From Flavobacterium sp. 9 (GTDB lineage: Bacteria; Bacteroidota; Bacteroidia; Flavobacteriales; Flavobacteriaceae): a DNA stretch of 64,000 bases. A program made the translations under genes and the position numbers. The stretch spans positions 1,116,001 to 1,180,000 of the forward strand of contig NZ_PEEU01000001.1 of assembly GCF_002754195.1 (NCBI RefSeq), written 5' to 3'. The notes under the pieces are model-generated. The model made no database searches. It saw nothing but the letters and a program-made list of their open reading frames with translations, and had not been told where the DNA came from. Shown here piece by piece: positions 55,717 through 64,000 of the stretch (within the stretch, counting starts at the first letter, position 1; every line of letters starts with the position of its first letter).

Positions 55717-56430
55717 ATGCAATTATTTTACAATCCTGATATTGACGAAACGACTGAAACTTTTTCTTTTGATAAAGAAGAAAGCCGCCATATTATAAAG
55801 GTTTTACGAAAAAAAGATTCAGATATTCTACACGTTACAAATGGTTTGGGATTATTATTTGAAACCGAAATTACGCTTGCTTCTGATAACAAATGTATTG
55901 TTGAAGTACTTTCGATAAAAAAATCTCCTGAACCAAAATACCGTTTACATCTTGCAGTTGCGCCAACCAAAATGAATGATCGTTTTGAATGGTTTCTGGA
56001 AAAAGCGACCGAAATTGGAATTCAGGAAATTACACCAATAATTTGCGATCGTTCTGAACGTAAAGTGATTAATATTGAGCGTTTTGAAAAGATTATTCTT
56101 TCGGCAATGAAACAATCTAACGAAACTTATTTACCAAAATTAAATGAGGCAATTTCGTTTAAAGAATTCGTAAAACAACAAAATGAAGGTTTACAATTAA
56201 TTGCACATTGCGAAGAAACCGATAAAAAATCATTGAAAGATGTTTTGAAACCAAATGAAAACGTAACGCTTTTAATTGGTCCTGAAGGAGATTTTTCGGA
56301 AAAGGAAATTGTATTGGCTTTAGAAAATAATTTTCAGCCGGTTACTTTAGGAAATACTCGTTTACGAACTGAAACTGCTGCTGTTGTGGCTTGTCATAGT
56401 GTGGTGTTTTTTAATGAAACGCCTAATTAA
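55717..56430 (+). CDS. rsmE: 16S rRNA (uracil(1498)-N3)-methyltransferase
   Basis: This 237-residue SPOUT methyltransferase has an N-terminal PUA-like RNA-binding domain and the typical knot motif LLIGPEGDFSEKEI, followed by VTLGNTRLRTETAAVVA. It methylates U1498 of 16S rRNA. Length and motifs match the family. It follows tsaD by two bases, and a large repeat lies after it. Confidence 0.96.
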   Translation: MQLFYNPDIDETTETFSFDKEESRHIIKVLRKKDSDILHVTNGLGLLFETEITLASDNKCIVEVLSIKKSPEPKYRLHLAVAPTKMNDRFEWFLEKATEIGIQEITPIICDRSERKVINIERFEKIILSAMKQSNETYLPKLNEAISFKEFVKQQNEGLQLIAHCEETDKKSLKDVLKPNENVTLLIGPEGDFSEKEIVLALENNFQPVTLGNTRLRTETAAVVACHSVVFFNETPN

Positions 56431-56464
56431 TAAACGCTGTTTTTATCAGCAATAACGCTAGCTT

Positions 56465-56591
56465 TGTCATTGCGAGGAACGAAGCAATCACACTTGCAGA
56501 TTAAATTACAGAGCTTTGTCAAAGTTTAAAACTTTGACAAAGCTTTAGAAGCCGAATTACTAGTGAGGTTGCTTCGTTCCTCGCAATGACA
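56465..56591. repeat. REP-like inverted repeat, family B, with an inner hairpin
   Basis: The outer arms TGTCATTGCGAGGAACGAAG / CTTCGTTCCTCGCAATGACA are perfect. Inside lies a second inverted repeat, AGCTTTGTCAAAGTTT / AAACTTTGACAAAGCT (56513-56544). The outer arm starts TGTCATT as in family A, but the remainder differs. Confidence 0.85.
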
Positions 56592-56611
56592 AACCGATAA
56601 TTTAAAATTAC

Positions 56612-57250
56612 ATGAAAAAAATATTGTTTCTTTTTTTATTGATTTCTGTTTCTTCATTTTCGCAAGAAATTGCTTTGCTTAAATATAGCGGTGGCGGCGA
56701 TTGGTATGCAAATCCAACTTCTTTGCCTAACTTGATTAAGTTTTGTAATGCAAATATTAATACCCGAATAAAACCAAAACCTTCTACGGTTGAACCAAGT
56801 AATCCGGATTTGCTTTCGTATCCTTTTGTTCATATGACGGGACACGGAAATGTCGTTTTTAGCGATTCTGATGTTGCTAATCTTCGAAATTATCTAAATG
56901 GCGGAGGATTTCTTCATATTGATGATAATTACGGAATGGATCAATATATTCGAAAAGAAATAAAAAAAATATTCCCTAATAATAATTTAGTCGAAATTCC
57001 GGCAAATCATCCAATTTTTCAAAAACCGTTTCCATTTCCGAATGGTTTACCAAAAATTCACGAACATGATGGAACTCGTGCTCAGGCTTTTGGAATTTTT
57101 GTAGACAATAAACTCGTTTTATTATATACTTATGAATGTGATTTAGGTGACGGCTGGGAAGATACAGAAGTGCATAATGATCCATTGGCCGTTCGAGAAA
57201 AAGCTCTGAAAATGGGTGCTAATATTATCAATTATATCTTTACCAATTAA
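56612..57250 (+). CDS. DUF4159 domain protein
   Basis: This 212-residue protein begins with a signal peptide (MKKILFLFLLISVSSFSQ). The body has the DUF4159 features MTGHGNVVFSD, LRNYLNGGGFLHIDDNYG and the C-terminal VHNDPLAVREKALKMGANI. The GGG...DD arrangement resembles the glutamine amidotransferase-like fold used in several gliding and envelope proteins, but no function is established. The RNA methyltransferase gene follows directly. A longer reading frame of that gene would overlap this one, but its true start is after this stop. Confidence 0.85.
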   Translation: MKKILFLFLLISVSSFSQEIALLKYSGGGDWYANPTSLPNLIKFCNANINTRIKPKPSTVEPSNPDLLSYPFVHMTGHGNVVFSDSDVANLRNYLNGGGFLHIDDNYGMDQYIRKEIKKIFPNNNLVEIPANHPIFQKPFPFPNGLPKIHEHDGTRAQAFGIFVDNKLVLLYTYECDLGDGWEDTEVHNDPLAVREKALKMGANIINYIFTN

Positions 57251-57260
57251 ATTTAAAAAA

Positions 57261-57758
57261 GTGCAGCTTACTCACGAAGAAAATCAATTTCAAAGAAAAA
57301 CATTTCCGATAACACTGGTTTGTGATCACATCTATTTTCAACAGAATATTGGTTCTCTCTTTAGAATTGCTGAAGCTTTTGGCGTTGAAAATATTATCTT
57401 TTTAGGAAAAGATATTCCGCTGACGCCCCGTAAAATCAACAAAACTTCAAGAAGCACACATCTTCACGTGCCTCATTCTGTAATCGAAGAAACTAGTGTT
57501 CTTAAAGATTACTTACTTCAAAATAACTTTGAAATTATTGCTTTGGAAATCGCAAGCAATAGTAAACCTCTTAAAGAAGTTGTTATTCCTGACAATCAAA
57601 AAATTGCACTTTTACTGGGAAGTGAAATTGACGGAATCTCAGAGGAGCTTTTAAAAATTTCGAATCAAATTGTGCACATAAATATGTTTGGCAAAAATTC
57701 CAGCATGAATGTGGTGCAAGCTGCAAGTATAGCTTTGTACGAGATTACTGCTTTGTGA
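57261..57758 (+). CDS. SpoU-family (TrmH-like) RNA methyltransferase
   Basis: The protein has 165 residues from GTG at 57261. A frame-open earlier ATG at 57216 lies inside the DUF4159 gene and adds no conserved sequence. The SPOUT motifs are ALLLGSEIDGIS (motif 2) and INMFGKNSSMNVVQAASIALYE (motif 3). The Asn in the motif 1 region (NIGSLFRIAEAFG) is also present. It methylates a 2'-OH in an RNA; the target is unknown. Ten bases separate it from DUF4159, so they form one unit. Confidence 0.9.
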   Translation: MQLTHEENQFQRKTFPITLVCDHIYFQQNIGSLFRIAEAFGVENIIFLGKDIPLTPRKINKTSRSTHLHVPHSVIEETSVLKDYLLQNNFEIIALEIASNSKPLKEVVIPDNQKIALLLGSEIDGISEELLKISNQIVHINMFGKNSSMNVVQAASIALYEITAL

Positions 57759-58063
57759 GTTTTTGTTAAAATATTAGAGAATAATTAACAAAAATGAGAA
57801 CCGATTCTGGATCGTATTTAACAGGAATATTTAAAACCCTCGATTAAAGACAAATAACATCGTTAAAGTGCGTCAAAAAACAATAAGTAGGAAAAAACAT
57901 CTTAAAAATAACTTTAACTTTTTTGTAGGAACTAGATTATACAAGGGATTGTAAAATTCTCACAAATATTTTATTGTAAAAGTTTTGCTACATTATGTTT
58001 TTGTTATAAAATTGTCACATAATTAACCAAATGTAATTTTTTATAACAAAAATCCAAATTATT
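57759..58063 (+). other. Intergenic leader region of the M43 protease gene
   Basis: These 305 AT-rich bases show no repeat or RNA that I recognise. A TATAAAATTG sequence at about 58004 and TTTTGCTACATTATG at about 57974 are weak promoter-like pieces. Confidence 0.3.
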
Positions 58064-59014
58064 ATGAAAAAAGTTCTTATTACCGCATTCACAGCGTTAG
58101 TGCTGTTTTCTTGTCAAAATGACCAATCTGAAGCTGCAGGCTCAGAAGCAAGTGCAACAGCTCGTCGTGGATGCGCCACACAAGAAGTATTAGAAGCACA
58201 GTTAAAAGCTGATCCGATGTTAGCGATCAGAATGAATGAAATTGAAGCATACACAAACAAAGCAATGCTTTCTGGAAAACTTGTAAATGGCAAAGTTCAA
58301 ATTCCGGTTGTAGTAAATGTTTTGTACAAAACAGCTGCTCAGAACATCTCTGATGCACAAATTCAATCTCAAATTGATGTTCTTAACAAGGATTTCAATG
58401 CATTAAACTCAGATTACAATAGCGTACCTGCTCTTTTTGCTGGTGTAAAAGCTAATGTTGGAATTTCTTTTGTTCTTGACCAAATCATCAGAAAATCGAC
58501 TACAAAAACTTCATGGGGAACTAATGACGCTATGAAAAAAACGGCTCAGGGAGGTCTTGCACCAACTTCGCCAACTACAAAACTTAACATATGGTCTTGC
58601 GCTATTGGTGGCGGAATATTAGGTTATGCACAATTTCCTGGAGGAGCATCTGCTACTGACGGAGTTGTAATTGATTCTAAATATTTTGGTTTATCTGGTT
58701 CTGCTGCAGCGCCTTATAATTTAGGAAGAACTGCTACTCACGAAGTTGGTCACTGGATGAACCTACGTCACATCTGGGGAGATGCAACTTGCGGAAGCGA
58801 TTTAGTATCTGATACTCCAACTCACAATGATGCAAATTATGGTGTTCCTGCTTACCCTCACTACAGTACTTGTTCTGGTACTCCTGTAGAAATGACAATG
58901 AACTACATGGATTATGTTGACGATAACGCAATGTACATGTTTTCTAATGGGCAAAAAAGCAGAATGGCTGCAATATTCCTTTCTGGAGGTCCAAGAGCTG
59001 CTTTTGGAATCTAA
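58064..59014 (+). CDS. M43-type zinc metalloprotease, lipoprotein
   Basis: This 316-residue protein starts with a lipoprotein signal ending LVLFSC (Cys17). After a propeptide-like stretch (about 20-75), the metallopeptidase domain runs to the end. The zinc motif is HEVGHWMNLRH (His226, Glu227, His230, His236) followed by IWGD, and the Met turn is MTMNYMDY. At the position of the usual Gly of HExxHxxGxxH there is Asn233. The M43 (pappalysin/cytophagalysin) family cleaves peptide bonds outside the cell. It has its own unit with a terminator, and no T9SS domain, so it stays on the membrane. Confidence 0.88.
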   Translation: MKKVLITAFTALVLFSCQNDQSEAAGSEASATARRGCATQEVLEAQLKADPMLAIRMNEIEAYTNKAMLSGKLVNGKVQIPVVVNVLYKTAAQNISDAQIQSQIDVLNKDFNALNSDYNSVPALFAGVKANVGISFVLDQIIRKSTTKTSWGTNDAMKKTAQGGLAPTSPTTKLNIWSCAIGGGILGYAQFPGGASATDGVVIDSKYFGLSGSAAAPYNLGRTATHEVGHWMNLRHIWGDATCGSDLVSDTPTHNDANYGVPAYPHYSTCSGTPVEMTMNYMDYVDDNAMYMFSNGQKSRMAAIFLSGGPRAAFGI

Positions 59015-59041
59015 GAAAAGAAATCAAGATAGCAAACTTAA

Positions 59042-59072
59042 AAGCGAGATGTATTCATCTCGCTTTTTTTTG
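59042..59072 (+). terminator. Intrinsic terminator after the M43 protease gene
   Basis: The stem AAAGCGAGATG / CATCTCGCTTT (short loop) is followed by eight T residues. Confidence 0.88.
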
Positions 59073-59126
59073 TTTCCATGAAAATTTTAAAAGCTTTTTC
59101 CTATATTTATCCTCTAAAACCTAAAC

Positions 59127-60218
59127 ATGATAACATCTAAAACTATTTCAAACGGAATCCTAAGAGCTCTCGTAACAATCTTAATTATTGCCGCCATTTT
59201 ATTCTTTTTGTACGAAATACAAACCGTAATTGTTTATTTATGTGTTTCCTTGTTATTGTGTTTGCTTGCCAATCCGTTGGTACAGTTTTTAAGAAAAAGA
59301 TTGAAATTCAGTAATTCACTTGCCGCAACAACTGCGCTGATTATTTTTATACTTGCAATTGTTGGTTTTATCCTATTATTTGTTCCACTGATTATTTCGC
59401 AAGCCAATAATTTATCTTTATTAGATACTAATCAATTGCAACATCAATTTATTGAAAGCGAGAAAAGTATCGAAACTTATTTCAATATTCAGCATGTTGA
59501 TTTTGACAAAGTTTTAAAGAACCCAAAAGTAACTTCATTATTGGATTTTAGTTATTTCACAGCATTTCTAAACTCTATTTTTGGCTTTATGGCCGATATG
59601 GGAATGGGATTGGTTTCTGTATTTTTTATTACTTTCTTCTTTATCAAAGATCAGGACGCTTTTAAAGTAAGCGCAAGAAAAATTCTTCCTGATACAAATG
59701 AAGATAAAATTCTAAACTCGATTACAAAAATAAATCACTTTTTAACCCGCTATTTTATTGGTTTATTGCTTCAATTAACGGTTGTGTTTATTCTCTATTT
59801 TATTGTTTTAATGATTTTTGGAAATAAAAATGCTTTTGTAATTGCCTTTTTATGTGCCATCTTAAACATTATTCCTTACATCGGACCCATTATTGGAACT
59901 ATATTAGCTGGACTTTTAACGATGATTAGTTTAATTGGAAGTGATTTCAGATCTGAAATTCTACCTACAACTATATATGTAATCATTGGCTTTTTGCTGG
60001 TTCAGGCGATTGATAATAATATTAGTCAACCTATAATTTCGTCAAAAAGTGTAAATTCGCATCCGCTGGAAATATTCTTAGTTACTTTAATCAGCGGAAT
60101 TACTTTTGGAATCGTCGGAATGATTATCGCAATTCCTGTTTTTACAATGCTGAAAGTAATTTTGAAAGAGTTTTTTCCTAACAACAAAATTGTATCCGTA
60201 TTAACCGAAAGAATTTAA
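59127..60218 (+). CDS. AI-2E family transporter (PerM-like permease)
   Basis: The 363 residues have the AI-2E family pattern: two N-terminal helices, a hydrophilic stretch (about 95-140), then a bundle of helices with ILNIIPYIGPIIGTILAGL and DNNISQPIISSKSVNSHPLEIF. Family members have been linked to autoinducer export and Na+/H+ exchange, but their substrates are unsettled. Eight hydrophobic segments are seen. Three bases separate it from the methyltransferase gene downstream, so they are likely cotranscribed. Confidence 0.9.
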   Translation: MITSKTISNGILRALVTILIIAAILFFLYEIQTVIVYLCVSLLLCLLANPLVQFLRKRLKFSNSLAATTALIIFILAIVGFILLFVPLIISQANNLSLLDTNQLQHQFIESEKSIETYFNIQHVDFDKVLKNPKVTSLLDFSYFTAFLNSIFGFMADMGMGLVSVFFITFFFIKDQDAFKVSARKILPDTNEDKILNSITKINHFLTRYFIGLLLQLTVVFILYFIVLMIFGNKNAFVIAFLCAILNIIPYIGPIIGTILAGLLTMISLIGSDFRSEILPTTIYVIIGFLLVQAIDNNISQPIISSKSVNSHPLEIFLVTLISGITFGIVGMIIAIPVFTMLKVILKEFFPNNKIVSVLTERI

Positions 60219-60221
60219 ACA

Positions 60222-61403
60222 TTGAATACTTCTATTTTAAGCCAAAATATTCAGGATTTTATAACTCAAAATAGTGGTGCCCCAATTACAAAATTAGCGC
60301 TTCAGAAAAATCCATTTCCTGAAGTAGACTGGATTTTGATTTTAACTCAGATTGAAGCTAAATCCAAAGCAAAAGATAAATTACCAACCTGGTTTGCAAC
60401 CGATAATATTATTTATCCAAGTAAAATATCTGTAGAACAAACCTCATCCGAAAAAACAGCGGCTTATAAAGCTTCTTTGATTTCGGGAGAATCTTTGATT
60501 GATCTTACGGGAGGTTTTGGGGTTGATGATTATTACTTTTCTAAAAGATTTAAAAACATTGCGCATTGCGAAATAAACGAAGATTTATCTGCAATTGTAA
60601 AACATAATTTTGAACAGCTTAAAGTTGATAATTGTGTTTGTTATGCCGATGATTCTGCCAATGTTCTAAAAGAATCAAATCAAAAATGGGATTGGATTTA
60701 TATTGATCCTTCCCGCAGAAATGATGCGAAAGGCAAAGTTTTTATGCTGAAAGATTGTTTGCCAAATGTTCCCGAATCTTTAGATTTTTACTTCGAAAAA
60801 ACAGATTCTATTTTAATTAAAACAGCTCCTTTACTCGATATTTCTGCAGGTTTATCTGAACTTAAATTCGTAAAAAACATTCATATTATTGCTCTTGAAA
60901 ATGAAGTAAAAGAATTGCTTTTTGAAATTCACAATAATTATTCAGGAGAAATCACGATTAAAACTGCCAATATTCTAAAACTGAAAACAGAAACTTTTGA
61001 GTTTGTTTTAGGTGATGATTCGGTCTTTGCTTTTTATCATTTACCTCAAAAATATGTTTACGAACCCAATTCGGCCATTATGAAATCTGGTGGTTTTGAT
61101 GAAGTAAGTGTTATTTTCGATATTAATAAATTGCACAAACATTCTCATTTATATACTTCAGATGAACTAATTGACTTTCCGGGAAGAACTTTCGAAATCG
61201 AAAAAGTGATTCCGTATAGTAAAAATGAAATGAAATCTGAACTTGCAAATCAACAGGCAAATCTTACTACACGAAACTTTCCGGACACGGTAGAAAACAT
61301 TCGAAAAAAATGGAAAATAAAAAATGGTGGAAATTTGTATTGTTTTTTTACAACAGATAAAAATGATAACAAAATAGTTTTAATTTGCAGAAAAATAACT
61401 TAA
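60222..61403 (+). CDS. SAM-dependent methyltransferase with THUMP-like C-terminus
   Basis: The protein has 393 residues, starting at TTG (60222), three bases after the previous gene. The SAM-binding motif I is LIDLTGGFGVDDYYFSKRF. The catalytic-type motif is YIDPSRRND, typical of RNA/DNA N-methyltransferases. The C-terminal part (about 300-393), with SGGFDEVSVIF and IRKKWKIKNGG, matches the THUMP-like RNA-binding region. An RNA target is likely but not known. This family is conserved across Bacteroidota and is usually listed as hypothetical. Confidence 0.85.
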   Translation: MNTSILSQNIQDFITQNSGAPITKLALQKNPFPEVDWILILTQIEAKSKAKDKLPTWFATDNIIYPSKISVEQTSSEKTAAYKASLISGESLIDLTGGFGVDDYYFSKRFKNIAHCEINEDLSAIVKHNFEQLKVDNCVCYADDSANVLKESNQKWDWIYIDPSRRNDAKGKVFMLKDCLPNVPESLDFYFEKTDSILIKTAPLLDISAGLSELKFVKNIHIIALENEVKELLFEIHNNYSGEITIKTANILKLKTETFEFVLGDDSVFAFYHLPQKYVYEPNSAIMKSGGFDEVSVIFDINKLHKHSHLYTSDELIDFPGRTFEIEKVIPYSKNEMKSELANQQANLTTRNFPDTVENIRKKWKIKNGGNLYCFFTTDKNDNKIVLICRKIT

Positions 61404-61405
61404 AA

Positions 61406-61972
61406 ATGAAACAACTAATTACACTAACTTTTTTTCTATTAACCTTTACTGCATTTGCCCAAAAACCATGTGAATACAGTGCTAATGTATCAGACTCAAT
61501 TGGTACTTATAAAATAACTAACGAATACTTAGTCAGTGAGAAAAACTTTGGAGGAACATCCAGTTATGTTTTCTTATCATTGGCTCAAACTGATGGTTTA
61601 CCAACCTTAAACCTGCAAGTGATTCAAAAAAGTAAAGACTTTATAAAAGCGAATTGTTTTGACAAAAACTCAAAAGTATTTTTACAATTAGAAAACGGTA
61701 AAATCATTACTTTAATTCACGTTAATCAGGAAAATTGCGGAACTCTTATTCGCGATGATAAAGGTTTTGATAATCGCGTAAACACCGGATATTTTATGTT
61801 TCTGAAAGATAATTTTGAAGAATTAAAAAAATCGCCGGTTTCTATTATGAGAATAAAATACTTAACAGATGTTGAAGATTATATTGTTAGACCTGATTTA
61901 ACATCTGAATTGAATGGAAAAGTTTACCATCCAAATACTTATTTTATTGACAACATAAGATGTGTTGAATAA
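61406..61972 (+). CDS. Secreted protein of unknown function
   Basis: The protein has 188 residues from the ATG at 61406, two bases after the methyltransferase stop. The signal peptide is MKQLITLTFFLLTFTAFAQ. The mature part is a single small domain with a Cys in PCEYS, one in KANCF, one in ENCGTL and one in IRCVE, so two disulphides are possible. No family is recognised. Its coding end abuts the convergent dipeptidase gene with no spacer. Confidence 0.7.
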   Translation: MKQLITLTFFLLTFTAFAQKPCEYSANVSDSIGTYKITNEYLVSEKNFGGTSSYVFLSLAQTDGLPTLNLQVIQKSKDFIKANCFDKNSKVFLQLENGKIITLIHVNQENCGTLIRDDKGFDNRVNTGYFMFLKDNFEELKKSPVSIMRIKYLTDVEDYIVRPDLTSELNGKVYHPNTYFIDNIRCVE

Positions 61973-62626
61973 TTAATTGCAATCCCATTTTTGATTGGAA
62001 ACTTTATCATTTAAACCTGTTTTTAGATTATAATGCCACCATTCTGAATCAAATGAATTAAAGCCATTTTGAATCATTACCATTTTCAGATACTTTCTGT
62101 TTGCTCGTACTGATGTTGGAAATTTTTTATAATTATGGCTTGCTTCTATTCCAAAAAAATCAAAAGTAGTTCCCATTTCGAGTTCTTCTCCCTGGGCATT
62201 TACTAAAGTAATATCAACGGCTCCTCCTCTATTATGGATGGAGCCTTTTTTTGGATCCGCCACATATTCCGGATTCGAAACGATTTCCCACATTTTTTTC
62301 TGAATAGATAAAGGTCGGTAGCAATCGAAAAGTTTTATTTTGCAGCCTTGCTTCATAAATTCTTTGTTGGCGGCAATTAAAGCTTTTACGGTTTTATAAC
62401 GCAACATACACTCAGCACAATCATAAACTTTGGCTTTCAGAAAATTATCTTCTGTCGCATACTTCATATCATAAACAAAATCCTGACTGTAATCTTTTAA
62501 ATTCACAAAAGTAGTATCCTCAACCTGATGTTGTGCAGGAGTTGTATATACTTCATGCTGCGCATTTGAGAAAGTCACCCAAAAAAGAAATCCTGCACAA
62601 AAAATAGCTTTCATTAATTGTTTCAT
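61973..62626 (-). CDS. D-alanyl-D-alanine dipeptidase, VanX-like (M15D)
   Basis: The 217 residues begin with a signal peptide (MKQLMKAIFCAGFLFWVTFSN). The metalloprotease core has the zinc motif SIHNRGGAVDI (SxHxxGxxxD) and EWWHY, with an Arg in FDCYRPL. VanX enzymes hydrolyse D-Ala-D-Ala. In Gram-negative bacteria such periplasmic enzymes recycle peptidoglycan peptides; no vancomycin-resistance gene is near, so a resistance role is not suggested. Two Cys in YDCAECM are near the N-terminus of the core. Confidence 0.88.
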   Translation of the reverse strand: MKQLMKAIFCAGFLFWVTFSNAQHEVYTTPAQHQVEDTTFVNLKDYSQDFVYDMKYATEDNFLKAKVYDCAECMLRYKTVKALIAANKEFMKQGCKIKLFDCYRPLSIQKKMWEIVSNPEYVADPKKGSIHNRGGAVDITLVNAQGEELEMGTTFDFFGIEASHNYKKFPTSVRANRKYLKMVMIQNGFNSFDSEWWHYNLKTGLNDKVSNQKWDCN

Positions 62627-62732
62627 GAGTCATATAATTTGAGAAATGAAATTACGTAAAAAAAATCAATCTCCTGTTTAATATTTTTAAGTACTAATTA
62701 TGTCTTTTCAAGTACTAAATTTATCGTTAATC

Positions 62733-62771
62733 AAAAACAAAACCCACTCAAAATGAGTGGGTTTTGTTTTC
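62733..62771 (-). terminator. Terminator after the unknown gene at 62789
   Basis: The stem AAAACAAAACCCACTCA / TGAGTGGGTTTTGTTTT (loop of 4) is perfect and lies 18 bases past the minus-strand stop. Confidence 0.88.
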
Positions 62772-62788
62772 TATATTTTTTAAAATGC

Positions 62789-63433
62789 TTATTTACATTT
62801 ATACTTTTCGAAAATTGCTTTCAATTGATTCAAAACATCTCCGTTTTTGAAATTTTCTTTAGCGATTGCATCTATTAATTTAGGACAATCAGCAAAAGCT
62901 TCTTTAGACATTTTTCTGATTAATGAATCTGTTCCTATCGCAAAACCCATTGATGCTGTGGTTGCATTACCAAAAACCAATTCTTCACTGTTTTTTTTAC
63001 CAAAATAATATGCTGTATTTGCAAAAGTAACTATGGTACTTGTTCCACCTGCATTTGGTCTTCTGCTGCCTTCGGCACTAATACCGCCAATTTTTACATC
63101 TTTGTCATAAATAATATAAAACCACAACTTTTTTCTGGACCTCGAAAATTTCCCTGTCAAAAGATTGGCTGTTGTTGCATATAACCTTTCAGCTATATAC
63201 TTAGTATCATCAGAGGATATATATTCGATTTTTTTAATATCTGTACTTGCGATTTTTTCTTTTTTTGCTTCTTCATCAGTTTTGAAATTCACTTTAGAAT
63301 CTTCACTTTCTACCATTTCAGCAAGACCTTTTTTGATTGATCCGTCTTCCATATACAAAACTGCTTTATTGTATTTGGCGTGTCCTACAGTTGCAAATAA
63401 AAAGGCTATTGCAACTAAAATTATTTTTTTCAT
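62789..63433 (-). CDS. Secreted protein of unknown function
   Basis: This 214-residue protein has a signal peptide (MKKIILVAIAFLFATVGHA). The next 60 residues form a small beta domain (VLYMEDGSIKKGLAEMV), and the rest is helical, ending KAIFEKYKCK. It contains a GFAIGTDSLIRKM segment. I recognise no family, and it has its own terminator. Its gene lies upstream of the dipeptidase on the same strand, with 162 bases between them, so it is separately transcribed. Confidence 0.75.
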   Translation of the reverse strand: MKKIILVAIAFLFATVGHAKYNKAVLYMEDGSIKKGLAEMVESEDSKVNFKTDEEAKKEKIASTDIKKIEYISSDDTKYIAERLYATTANLLTGKFSRSRKKLWFYIIYDKDVKIGGISAEGSRRPNAGGTSTIVTFANTAYYFGKKNSEELVFGNATTASMGFAIGTDSLIRKMSKEAFADCPKLIDAIAKENFKNGDVLNQLKAIFEKYKCK

Positions 63434-63581
63434 TGTTTATTATATTAACAGTAAATATAGTATAAATCTATACATATTCTCTTAAAGTAGTTTTTCTGCT
63501 TCGGCAATTTTGCTGTGCGCGTTAGTGTATTAGAAACTGTATCTTTTGTTAAATCGTAAATTACACGCTTGGTAGCAGAAT

Positions 63582-64000
63582 TTAAAACATATCTCTTTCA
63601 TATTTTTCTATTGGAATCAAATCATAAAGAGTATAATTTTCTAAATCAACAAATAAATCATCAATATGAAGATATTTCTTTGTTTTATGGGTGGACCAAT
63701 TTTTATCAGCTGGTACAAAATCAACTTCAAACTCATATGCTGCAAAAAAACAAATTGTAACGAAGAAATCTAATCCAGACATATCTATTCTAACAACATA
63801 ATCATCTGTTTTTTGGTTATTTACAATCTTTAATGAAAATTTCTTCCATAAAGTCTGAATCGTTTTTTTTGATTTACATTCAAAATAAAAAAATTGCTCT
63901 AATTGTTTATATTTTATTAGATTTTGTAAATATTCAATATACTCTAAAGCATCTTCTACAATATCAAACTGCTTTAAAGTAGTATCATGATTTAAATATT
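63582..64000 (-). CDS. Protein of unknown function, C-terminal part (5' end beyond the window)
   Basis: The frame is open from the stop at 63582 up to the end of the window, with no stop in the 138 codons seen. It reads back from LNHDTTLKQFDIVEDALEYI through a region rich in Phe, Lys and Tyr (KQLEQFFYFECKSKKT), and ends IPIEKYERDMF. An internal ATG at 63782 is not the true start because the coding signal continues upstream. I do not recognise the family. It is small and acidic/aromatic, and it lies at the end of the window with no neighbours. Confidence 0.65.
   Translation of the reverse strand, partial: YLNHDTTLKQFDIVEDALEYIEYLQNLIKYKQLEQFFYFECKSKKTIQTLWKKFSLKIVNNQKTDDYVVRIDMSGLDFFVTICFFAAYEFEVDFVPADKNWSTHKTKKYLHIDDLFVDLENYTLYDLIPIEKYERDMF

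Noticed and set aside
57794..57847. 17-codon frame starting ATGAGAACCGATTC
   Set aside because: Too short, with no leader peptide features and no following hairpin.
61973..62626. Vancomycin resistance (VanX)
   Set aside because: The enzyme type matches, but there are no vanH/vanA genes nearby, and Gram-negative VanX-like enzymes act in peptidoglycan recycling.

Overview
The window is chromosomal DNA of a Bacteroidota bacterium, almost certainly a Flavobacterium or a close relative. The signs are low G+C, SusC/SusD pairs, a type IX secretion (T9SS) sorting domain, lipoproteins with Bacteroidota lipoboxes, BshA, and promoters of the flavobacterial type (TTG, about 19 bases, then TANNTTTG). I see no prophage, insertion sequence, CRISPR array, rRNA or tRNA gene.

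Bases 1-18,000 hold a glycan-utilisation locus that looks like a chitin utilisation locus. On the minus strand lie a T9SS-exported subtilase, susC2-susD2-GH18 chitinase, and susC1-susD1-nagB (cut by the window edge). On the plus strand lie a LytS-type sensor kinase, a LytTR response regulator and an FucP/NagP-type sugar importer. The expected flow is: GH18 cuts the polymer, SusC/D imports oligomers, the importer takes GlcNAc across the inner membrane, and NagB feeds fructose-6-P to glycolysis. A GlcNAc-type kinase, gapA and pfkA lie at 46.6-49.7 kb. The three minus-strand promoters share a regulatory block made of paired 9-mers 21 bp apart, plus a CGAAAACGTT box 26-27 bp further upstream. The pair has the geometry of a LytTR-domain target, and the cognate regulator is encoded inside the locus. 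This is the most interesting signal I found.

Bases 18,000-34,600 are mixed housekeeping: a fructose-6-P aldolase/transaldolase, an SDR oxidoreductase, the SRP RNA with a textbook promoter, glutamine cyclotransferase, HutI and HutG of histidine breakdown, a DEAD-box helicase, a TPR hybrid histidine kinase, a dicarboxylate symporter, chorismate synthase and an LpxH-like phosphatase. Two small genes not usually called are here: a 31-residue lysine-rich protein and a 39-residue peptide with a double-glycine leader.

Bases 35,000-54,500 are rich in envelope and central metabolism genes: BshA, a pair of Fe-S redox proteins, an MlaD protein, a SPOR-amidase, LptD, RidA, two methylglyoxal synthase paralogues (one with altered phosphate-binding residues), GlcNAc-type kinase, GapA, PfkA and a very large TamB that lacks a normal start codon. 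Bases 54,600-64,000 carry TsaD, RsmE, a DUF4159 protein, a SpoU-type RNA methyltransferase, an M43 metalloprotease, an AI-2E family permease, a THUMP-like methyltransferase, a VanX-like dipeptidase and some unknowns.

The larger intergenic gaps are filled with inverted-repeat elements of at least three families, several of them nested inside one another.
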